DNA from: Rhodospirillales bacterium | GTDB taxonomy: Bacteria; Pseudomonadota; Alphaproteobacteria; Acetobacterales; Acetobacteraceae | Direction: 5' to 3' | DNA: 11,420 bases | Assembly (NCBI GenBank): GCA_018971905.1 | Contig: JAGWZS010000035.1 | Span: forward strand, 1 to 11,420 | Shown: positions 5,880 through 11,420 of the stretch, one piece after another | Numbering within the stretch: the stretch's first letter is position 1 | How the letters are laid out: every line of letters starts with the position of its first letter | Position numbers and translations under genes: made by a program | Notes under the pieces: generated by a model | Told to the model about the DNA's origin: nothing | The model's database searches: none | What the model saw: the letters and a program-made list of their open reading frames with translations, nothing else

Positions 5880-7064
5880 ATGCCCGAACCGCTTCTGCGG
5901 CCGTTTCCCCAGGCTGCCTCAACAGCTCCGCCGGTATCGGACCGTTCCATTCACGCCATTCATGGCAGCCTGCTTTGCGCCATGCGCTATGGTGCGCTGG
6001 GCGCATCCTCCCGCCTGCGGCTGGCGCAATATGCCCCCTATCTACGCCAGGCGGGGCTCCACGTCACACTGCGGCCTTTTCTGGACGACGACTACCTGGC
6101 AGCACTTTATGCCGGCCGCCAGCGCGCAGGCGCGGCGCTCGCGGCATACCGGCGCGCCGTAACGTTACGAAGTCAAATTAAAAGCCACAGCCTGCTCTGG
6201 ATTGAAAAAGAGCTGCTGCCCTGGCTGCCCTTCTGGCTGGAACGCGGCATGTTGCGCAATGTGCCCTATATGCTTGATTTCGACGATGCCTGGGCACTGC
6301 GCTATGCTGAGTCAAACTCGCCTCTTGTGAGACTGCTGCTGCGCAATAAATTCGGCAAATTGTTGCGCGGGGCTGAATTGACGATCGTCGCCAACGACAC
6401 GCTTTATCAGTGGGCCTCATCAGAAGGGGCAAAAAACATTCTGCTGTTGCCAACGGTGATAGACCTTGCGCGCTACGCGCCGGTGCCGCCACCGATGGGC
6501 CCGTTTACAGTTGGCTGGATCGGCACCCCCCTCACCGCCACCTATCTGACTGCCATCGCCGAGCCGCTGCGTGCGTTAAGTCAGGAGCAACCGTTTAAAT
6601 TACTGGTCATCGGTGCGCCCGGCTTTACCTTGCCGGGCGTTGATGTGGAAAGCATGGCCTGGACCGAAAACACCGAAGCCGCCTTCATCGGGCGTTGCCA
6701 TGCTGGCATCATGCCGCTGCCAGATACGGAATGGGCCAATGGCAAATCCGGTTACAAGTTGATTCAATATATGGCCATGGCCCGCCCCGCCATTGCAAGC
6801 CCCATCGGGGCCAACAGCCGCATCGTTCTCCACGGTGAAACCGGCTTTCTTGCCCACACGGCGCAAGACTGGGTAACGCATCTGCACACGCTATGCGCCA
6901 ACCCAACCCTCACCGCTGAGATGGGACAAGCCGCCCGCCGCCGTGTTGAGCAGCACTACAGCCTGGGCGTTACCGCGCCCATTCTTCTGGACGCGATTAC
7001 TGAGCTGCTTGGCAATATTGTAGCACGTAAGGCCGGAATGCATTCTGCAGGGCCGGCCCGCTGA
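5880..7064 (+). CDS. Glycosyltransferase, GT-B fold (GT4-like)
   Basis: This 394-residue protein is a second likely cytoplasmic sugar transferase for a cell-surface polymer; substrates are unknown. The N-terminal domain has the motif GALGASSRLRLAQY (38-51) and YMLDFDDAW (130-138). The C-terminal nucleotide-sugar domain contains VGWIGTP (211-217), KLLVIGAPG (240-248), GIMPLPDTEWANGKSGYKL (276-294) and ARPAIASPIGAN (301-312). It lacks a clear EX7E; GKSGYKLIQYMA instead fits the GT4-like subgroup that ends the donor site with a GKSxYK segment. An in-frame TAG at 5874-5876 excludes earlier starts. The ATG at 5880 has no Shine-Dalgarno. Met35 (ATG at 5982) is an alternative, because conservation appears to begin there. 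The last 68 nt overlap the opposite-strand sulfotransferase gene tail-to-tail. Confidence 0.87.
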   Translation: MPEPLLRPFPQAASTAPPVSDRSIHAIHGSLLCAMRYGALGASSRLRLAQYAPYLRQAGLHVTLRPFLDDDYLAALYAGRQRAGAALAAYRRAVTLRSQIKSHSLLWIEKELLPWLPFWLERGMLRNVPYMLDFDDAWALRYAESNSPLVRLLLRNKFGKLLRGAELTIVANDTLYQWASSEGAKNILLLPTVIDLARYAPVPPPMGPFTVGWIGTPLTATYLTAIAEPLRALSQEQPFKLLVIGAPGFTLPGVDVESMAWTENTEAAFIGRCHAGIMPLPDTEWANGKSGYKLIQYMAMARPAIASPIGANSRIVLHGETGFLAHTAQDWVTHLHTLCANPTLTAEMGQAARRRVEQHYSLGVTAPILLDAITELLGNIVARKAGMHSAGPAR

Positions 7065-8205
7065 GCTTGAAAGCCTCCAGTCTATACGGCGCGTGCCGCC
7101 CATAGCCACCGCGCGGCTTCGCCTGAATCACCCGCTCCATGGCCTGAGATGCAGCCAGCGTCAGCTCTTCACCAAAATGCGCATAAATGCGCTCCATCGC
7201 CGCCAGGGGTGCAGCGGTAAACTCCTCATACTGCATATGCAGCTTGCGGGCGGCGGGCACATCCGCCCGCTGGTCGAACTCCAGCAGCAGATTGGCGCCT
7301 TGTGTCCAGCGCGCGGCAACCTGCGCGCCGATCTCTCCTGCATCTATCCCACGTAGAAACGGCCGGCGAAGCACCTGCGTGAGGTGCGCAACCGACCCCA
7401 GCACCGCCAACGGATCACGATGGAGAATCACGAAGCGCGCATCAGGATAAACCCGCAGGATCGCATCCAGCGTGAAGGTATGGTCAGGGCATTTCAGTAC
7501 CCAGCGCGCCGGGCTGCCATCTTGCAAAAATTGCAAGAATTTCTTGTGGAAAACAAAAGCATCGTCATGTCCGCGCTGCTCAAGCCAATCGAAATAAGCA
7601 GGCACGCGGTGGGTGGAATCAAACCGCAGACTCTGGAACACATGCGAGGTGATCTCGCTGCATTCCTGCGGACTGTCGGCATAAATCGGGTGCAGATCAC
7701 GAAACCCCGGCGCCAGTCCGTTGAATAAATCGAGCTGTTTGTCCACGCTGATCACGCGCTTGTCGCCCTTGGGGTTGAAACCTGCAGGGCGCGGGGCAGG
7801 ATAGATCATCTGCCAGTTACGCGGCACCTGGTTATCCGGGTCCTCCGCCATCAGATTGTGCAGAAAGCTCGTTCCCGAACGCGGCAGGCCCAGAATAATC
7901 AGCGGCGCCTTGATGGGGGCTGCCCCCAGCGCCGGATTGGCCGCGTGCGCATCTTCAACCAGCTGCGCATTGCGCAACAGCCGGATAAAATCCCATTTCA
8001 GAGAGACACGCCCGAACAAACTCAGCTCCGATTCCGCGCGGATGGAGGCGAGCAGTTGTTTCAACCCCTCCACGGCATCCGGCGTGGGCGATACCTTCGC
8101 GGCGCGGATCAAGGCCTCGGCATCATCAACCGCAAACGCGGCATCAGGCAAAACCCTGTCGGCCAGGGTAAAGCTTCGGCTAAGGAAAGATGCCAGCGTC
8201 GCCAT
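6997..8205 (-). CDS. Sulfotransferase family protein (PAPS-dependent, Sulfotransf_3-like)
   Basis: The protein probably moves a sulfo group from PAPS to a hydroxyl or amino acceptor, which is unknown. The 5'-phosphosulfate-binding loop LGLPRSGTSFLHNL is near residues 105-118 and the 3'-phosphate-binding segment VILHRDPLAVLGS near 259-271. RWVLKCPDH near 234-242 is also typical. The length of 402 aa is normal for this large bacterial group, and no membrane segment is obvious. I chose ATG at 8203-8205 because it lies one base after the gloA stop (TGAAATG), which suggests translational coupling. An in-frame TTG at 8224-8226 would add 7 residues inside gloA and is less likely. The gene is last in the lpxD-fabZ-lpxA-lpxI-gloA series. 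Its 3' end overlaps the convergent glycosyltransferase gene by 68 nt. Confidence 0.88.
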   Translation of the reverse strand: MATLASFLSRSFTLADRVLPDAAFAVDDAEALIRAAKVSPTPDAVEGLKQLLASIRAESELSLFGRVSLKWDFIRLLRNAQLVEDAHAANPALGAAPIKAPLIILGLPRSGTSFLHNLMAEDPDNQVPRNWQMIYPAPRPAGFNPKGDKRVISVDKQLDLFNGLAPGFRDLHPIYADSPQECSEITSHVFQSLRFDSTHRVPAYFDWLEQRGHDDAFVFHKKFLQFLQDGSPARWVLKCPDHTFTLDAILRVYPDARFVILHRDPLAVLGSVAHLTQVLRRPFLRGIDAGEIGAQVAARWTQGANLLLEFDQRADVPAARKLHMQYEEFTAAPLAAMERIYAHFGEELTLAASQAMERVIQAKPRGGYGRHAPYRLEAFKLSGPALQNAFRPYVLQYCQAAQ

Positions 8206-8206
8206 T

Positions 8207-8605
8207 TCAGCGCGGTTTCCGTTCAATCAACTCGATCTTGTAGCCATCCGGGTCATCGATGAAGGCAATCACTGTGGTGCCGAACTTCACCGGGCCCGGC
8301 TCGCGGGAAATTTTTACGCCCGCCTCGCGCAAACGCTCACAAGTGGCGTAAATATCTGGCACGCCCAAGGCAAGATGGCCAAACGCCGAACCCAGCTCGT
8401 ATTTATCAACACCCCAGTTATAGGTAAGCTCCAGCACTGTGTGGTCGGCCTCGCCGCCATACCCCACAAACACCAGCGTGTATTTGCCTTCGGGAACCTC
8501 AGTACGGCGCAGCTCCTTCATCCCCAGCAGGCCGGTATAAAACGCCACGCTCCGGTCCAGGTCGCCAACCCGCAGCATTGTATGAAGGTAAGAGAATTCG
8601 CTCAA
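8207..8605 (-). CDS. gloA: Lactoylglutathione lyase (glyoxalase I)
   Basis: Glyoxalase I isomerises the hemithioacetal of methylglyoxal and glutathione to S-lactoylglutathione in the cytosol. The 132-residue protein follows the E. coli GloA pattern closely ([59 protein letters not shown]). The four metal ligands are all present as His8, Glu59, His77 and Glu125. The lack of the extra loop seen in Zn enzymes suggests the Ni/Co-activated class, by family knowledge. The start is TTG at 8603-8605, backed by a strong GGGAGAGG SD about 6 nt upstream. The next in-frame ATG (residue 10) would delete ligand His8, so TTG is needed. It lies 29 bp after lpxI, where lpxB is normally found, and its stop abuts the sulfotransferase start. 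Confidence 0.96.
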   Translation of the reverse strand: MSEFSYLHTMLRVGDLDRSVAFYTGLLGMKELRRTEVPEGKYTLVFVGYGGEADHTVLELTYNWGVDKYELGSAFGHLALGVPDIYATCERLREAGVKISREPGPVKFGTTVIAFIDDPDGYKIELIERKPR

Positions 8606-8634
8606 CTTTAGCCTCTCCCGCTGGTTCCATTCAT

Positions 8635-9453
8635 TTAGGCACGAATGCCGATTAAAAAAACACCTGCTTTATCGGCAATTTCAATTGAATGCTGTCTTTC
8701 CGCCAAAATAGTGCCGCCAGCTTCGAATGCCACACCTCTTAGCCCTGCGTCCAGCGCATGACGCATCGTGTCCGGCCCAATCGTTGGCAAATCCGCCCGC
8801 CGGTCTTGTTGCGGCTTGGCGATTTTAACAAGCACGCCCGCCGGGCCTGGGCGTGCAACCGCCTGCACGCGCGAAAGCATGGCATCGGTGCCTTCCACGG
8901 TTTCAACCGCCAGCACCAATCCCTGCTGTACAACGCAGGCCTGGCCTATATCAGCGGCGCCCATCACCTTGAGAACCTCAATGCCGCGCTGAATGTCCGC
9001 CAGGGCCTGCGCGTCGGGCGCGGCTGCCGTCAGCAGCCCTTCCGGAGCCAGCGCGTCGGTCATGATCTCATGCGCCCCCACTATATGAAACCCTTCCTCG
9101 GAGAGCACCCGTACAATCGCTGCCAGCAGCCCATCATCTCCCCGGAACGCCGCCTTGCCAACGCGCGCCAGCAACCGCGCACCTTGCGCATCCGGGCGCA
9201 ACGAAAGAAAAGACGGGCGTTTAACCGGACCGATCATCACAAGGTCCACGCAGCCACGCTCCCGAAAGGCGTGTACCATCGCGCCAATGGCCCCCAACCG
9301 GTAAAACCGGTGCGGGTAGGCGGCAAGCACCGGCGGTTCGGCATAGCCCTCCAGCCCTGCAATGAACACGCCCCGCCCGGCCGCCTGGGCCGCGGCTGCC
9401 ACCTGGCCGGGCAGCGGCCCACCGCCAGCAATAATACCAAGCGGGCGCGTCAT
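8635..9453 (-). CDS. lpxI: UDP-2,3-diacylglucosamine pyrophosphatase LpxI
   Basis: LpxI hydrolyses UDP-2,3-diacylglucosamine to lipid X (2,3-diacylglucosamine-1-phosphate) and UMP, the fourth step of lipid A synthesis. It replaces LpxH in most Alphaproteobacteria. From the chosen ATG (9451-9453) the protein has 272 residues, close to the family length. The N-terminal domain begins [15 protein letters not shown] (4-18) and includes [10 protein letters not shown] (73-82). The C-terminal catalytic domain has GDDGLL (105-110), VETVEGTD (183-190) and [17 protein letters not shown] (213-229), including acidic residues expected to bind the metal. The ATG has GAGG about 8 nt upstream. A longer GTG start at 9492 would add 13 unconserved residues and is disfavoured. 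The spacer to lpxA is 80 nt. Confidence 0.94.
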   Translation of the reverse strand: MTRPLGIIAGGGPLPGQVAAAAQAAGRGVFIAGLEGYAEPPVLAAYPHRFYRLGAIGAMVHAFRERGCVDLVMIGPVKRPSFLSLRPDAQGARLLARVGKAAFRGDDGLLAAIVRVLSEEGFHIVGAHEIMTDALAPEGLLTAAAPDAQALADIQRGIEVLKVMGAADIGQACVVQQGLVLAVETVEGTDAMLSRVQAVARPGPAGVLVKIAKPQQDRRADLPTIGPDTMRHALDAGLRGVAFEAGGTILAERQHSIEIADKAGVFLIGIRA

Positions 9454-9533
9454 GCGGCTGACCTCATTGGAGCACTCTGAATTTGGCTGCACGAGCCATC
9501 GAATATTGCCCGGCCTTCGTCAACCAGGCGGCT

Positions 9534-10349
9534 TTACGCTTCGCCGCCTGCCACGTTGGTCAAAATTCCGTGTTTTGAAGGGGTTGCGATAAAGGCCAGA
9601 ATTTCATCCACCAGGGCGTTGCCTTTATATAGCTCCGCGACCTGCACCACACGTTCAGCGAACACACCAGGGCCGGTAAAGAGAAATTTATAGGCAGCGT
9701 TCACCTCCGCCAGCCCGGTCTTGTCCACCCCCCGGCGTTTCAGCCCGATAAGGTTGAGGCCGAGCAATTCGGCTCTGGTGCCAAACACGCGGGCGTACGG
9801 GATCACATCGCGCGTCACCCCGGTCAGCCCGCCCACCATGGCGCCCGCGCCAACACGGGTGAATTGCAACAGGGCTGCATTACCGCCAATCACCGCGCGG
9901 TCTCCGACCTCCACATGCCCGCCCAGGGCAACATTATTGGAGATGATGACGCCATCGCCCAGCACGCAGTCATGCGCCACATGCACGGTGGCCATCAGCA
10001 GGCAATCCGCGCCGATCCGGGTAACGCCGCTGCCGGTAATTGTGCCGCGATGGATGGAGGCATGTTCGCGGATCTGCGTGCGCGGGCCGATGATGGTCTC
10101 GGTCTCCTCACCCTTATATTTTAAATCCTGCGGCTCCAGCCCCACCGTACAGAAGGGAAACAGCTTCACCCCTTCCTCCAGCCGCGTGCGCCCGGCGACG
10201 GTGACGTGAGAAACAAGCTCCACGCCCTCCGCCAGCACAACATCCTTGCCCACCGTGCAGAATGGGCCAATCTTCACGCCAGGGGCAATCGTCGCGCCAT
10301 CCTCGATGATGGAGGTGGGGTGAATCATGCTCTTTACTGAGTCCAGCAT
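9534..10349 (-). CDS. lpxA: UDP-N-acetylglucosamine O-acyltransferase
   Basis: LpxA transfers a (3R)-hydroxyacyl chain from ACP to the 3-OH of UDP-GlcNAc, the first step of lipid A synthesis. The 271 residues comprise a left-handed beta-helix of hexapeptide repeats (about 10-190; e.g. IHPTSIIEDG, VKIGPF, VELVSH, VTRIGAD), then a helical C-terminal domain (AAYKFLFTGPGVFAERV region). The catalytic His is His126 in TVHVAHDC (121-128), which corresponds to His125 of E. coli. The ATG at 10347-10349 is the earliest possible, because an in-frame TGA lies 15 nt upstream. Its SD is weak. Met8 (MIHPTS) is possible, but the longer form matches the E. coli N-terminus better. It sits between fabZ (105 nt away) and lpxI (80 nt), looser spacing than elsewhere in the cluster. 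Confidence 0.97.
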   Translation of the reverse strand: MLDSVKSMIHPTSIIEDGATIAPGVKIGPFCTVGKDVVLAEGVELVSHVTVAGRTRLEEGVKLFPFCTVGLEPQDLKYKGEETETIIGPRTQIREHASIHRGTITGSGVTRIGADCLLMATVHVAHDCVLGDGVIISNNVALGGHVEVGDRAVIGGNAALLQFTRVGAGAMVGGLTGVTRDVIPYARVFGTRAELLGLNLIGLKRRGVDKTGLAEVNAAYKFLFTGPGVFAERVVQVAELYKGNALVDEILAFIATPSKHGILTNVAGGEA

Positions 10350-10454
10350 TTCGTATCCGCTTCAAACCTACCCCTGCGCTGTACGCAAGCCAGCGGGCCG
10401 GAGCCAATCACATTCGGTTACCGCATATGTCGCGGCAGGGTGTTGGCCAATCGG

Positions 10455-10946
10455 TTAAACCGGCTTGACCTCGTCCATGATCATCGCGGTGATCGTCGCT
10501 TCCGCCACCACAACGCCATCCACCCTGGCTGTGCAAACAAAGCGCCAAATCTGCCCCCGCCGCTTTTCCTTGGTCACGGTAATGCGCAGCTGGTCGCCCG
10601 GCGTCACCGGCTTGCGGAACTTCGCACCGTCGATAGACATGAAATACACGATGGGAATGCCCGCCTCCGGCCCCAGCGTGGCAATCACCAGCCCCGCTGC
10701 CGTCTGCGCCATGCTCTCCACAATCAGCACCCCCGGCATCACCGGATGGCCAGGGAAATGCCCCTGAAAGAACGGCTCATTCACCGACACGTTCTTGATG
10801 CCCACAGCCGAATGGTCCTTGCGGACATCCACCAGCCGATCGACTAGAAGAAACGGGTAGCGATGCGGGATCATCGACAAAATCTGCTTGATGTCGATCA
10901 TCGCCACATCCACGGGCGGGAGGGTTTGAGCCGTCTCGTCAGTCAT
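10455..10946 (-). CDS. fabZ: 3-hydroxyacyl-[acyl-carrier-protein] dehydratase FabZ
   Basis: FabZ dehydrates (3R)-hydroxyacyl-ACP to trans-2-enoyl-ACP in fatty acid elongation and so competes with LpxA and LpxD for the same hydroxyacyl-ACP pool. The 163-residue hot-dog protein has [12 protein letters not shown] (26-37), [19 protein letters not shown] (56-74) with catalytic His63, and VESMAQ (76-81) with catalytic Glu77. [12 protein letters not shown] follows in the second half. The ATG at 10944-10946 overlaps the lpxD stop as ATGA, which implies translational coupling. This gives an N-terminus about 15 residues longer than Met16 would. The gene is in its conserved place between lpxD and lpxA. 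Confidence 0.97.
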   Translation of the reverse strand: MTDETAQTLPPVDVAMIDIKQILSMIPHRYPFLLVDRLVDVRKDHSAVGIKNVSVNEPFFQGHFPGHPVMPGVLIVESMAQTAAGLVIATLGPEAGIPIVYFMSIDGAKFRKPVTPGDQLRITVTKEKRRGQIWRFVCTARVDGVVVAEATITAMIMDEVKPV

Positions 10947-11420
10947 TCTTTTTCTGGTCCCTGGTTCGGTTTTTTGCGCCCAGGCTGGGCGAGTTTGCGC
11001 AAGGTAATCACCTCGCGGAAAAAACTCTTGGCGTTCTGCGCCGGCGCGCCCAGCACTTCCTCGCCCGCTGGCACATCCTGCATCACGCCGGACTGCGCGC
11101 CGATCCGCGCCCGGTCGCCAATTTTCAAATGTCCTGTCAGCCCCGCCTGCGCGGCGATCATCACACCCTGGCCGAGCTGCGTTGAACCGGAAATGCCCGC
11201 CTGCGCCACCACCACGGAATATGCGCCGATATTCACGTTATGGCCGATCTGCACTAGGTTATCGATGTGCACGCCGGGGCCGATCACCGTATCCTGGGCG
11301 GAGCCACGGTCGATGGTGGTGTTGGCGCCAATTTCCGCCCCATCGCCGATCAGCACGCGGCCGAGCTGCGGCACAGGCGTAAAGCCGGCCTTGGAAATGG
11401 CAAAACCGAACCCATCCTGG
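10943..11420 (-). CDS. lpxD: UDP-3-O-(3-hydroxyacyl)glucosamine N-acyltransferase, C-terminal part
   Basis: LpxD adds the second (3R)-hydroxyacyl chain, at N-2 of UDP-3-O-acyl-glucosamine. The gene runs off the right edge; 158 C-terminal residues are present, beginning [20 protein letters not shown]. Hexapeptide repeats are continuous ([39 protein letters not shown]). The His in NLVQIGHNV corresponds to the catalytic His239 of E. coli. The C-terminal tail is basic and low-complexity ([13 protein letters not shown]). It ends in TGA at 10943-10945, which overlaps the fabZ start by four bases. An internal GTG at 11372-11374 is not the true start, since the reading frame and conserved residues continue upstream to the window edge. 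Confidence 0.96.
   Translation of the reverse strand, partial: QDGFGFAISKAGFTPVPQLGRVLIGDGAEIGANTTIDRGSAQDTVIGPGVHIDNLVQIGHNVNIGAYSVVVAQAGISGSTQLGQGVMIAAQAGLTGHLKIGDRARIGAQSGVMQDVPAGEEVLGAPAQNAKSFFREVITLRKLAQPGRKKPNQGPEKE

Noticed and set aside
7520..7536. Perfect palindrome CTTGCAAAAATTGCAAG
   Set aside because: Falls inside the sulfotransferase coding region encoding a repeated LQ-type stretch; no T-tract, partner site or promoter nearby, so probably chance.
8758..9480. 240-aa plus-strand ORF opposite lpxI
   Set aside because: Shadow of a clearly conserved gene; Arg/His/Asn-rich composition, no domain.

Overview
The window looks like chromosomal DNA of a Gram-negative alphaproteobacterium, probably of the Rhodospirillales/Acetobacteraceae type. 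The evidence is the GC-rich coding sequence, the lpxD-fabZ-lpxA-lpxI lipid A gene order with LpxI (not LpxH) as pyrophosphatase, and general protein similarity. The genus cannot be fixed from the sequence alone. Most genes are recognisable housekeeping or envelope genes. I saw no CRISPR array, insertion sequence, phage gene or obvious attachment site, and no gene-free stretch longer than 300 bases.

Layout, left to right. At 1-81 (-) is the N-terminus of a HAD phosphatase, divergent from glmS (176-1993, +). A small hypothetical ORF (2076-2291, +) follows and converges on a gene for a small secreted Ala/Pro-rich protein (2322-2627, -), with a GC-rich hairpin between them. fdhD (2772-3581, +) points into a tRNA-Leu(CAA) gene (3594-3680, -). 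That gene is head-to-head with tRNA-Asn(GUU) (3835-3910, +), and both have clear sigma70-type promoters in the shared spacer. Next are ureG (3948-4562, -) and, 15 bp upstream of it, a GT4 glycosyltransferase (4578-5768, -). Across an AT-rich divergent promoter region is a second GT-B glycosyltransferase (5880-7064, +).

From 11420 back to 6997 runs one minus-strand cluster: lpxD (partial), fabZ, lpxA, lpxI, gloA and a sulfotransferase. lpxD and fabZ overlap by ATGA, and gloA and the sulfotransferase are joined as TGAAATG, so the cluster is probably at least partly co-transcribed. lpxB, which usually follows lpxI in Alphaproteobacteria, is not in its expected place.

Functional links: GlmS makes glucosamine-6-phosphate, which feeds UDP-GlcNAc, the substrate of LpxA. 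LpxD adds the second acyl chain, FabZ supplies (3R)-hydroxyacyl intermediates, and LpxI makes lipid X. The two glycosyltransferases and the sulfotransferase could build or decorate a surface glycan, but that is inference. FdhD and UreG are maturation factors whose target enzymes, formate dehydrogenase and urease, are not encoded here. I found no convincing new system. The items most worth a second look are the solitary, sequence-variant ureG and the replacement of lpxB by gloA plus a sulfotransferase.
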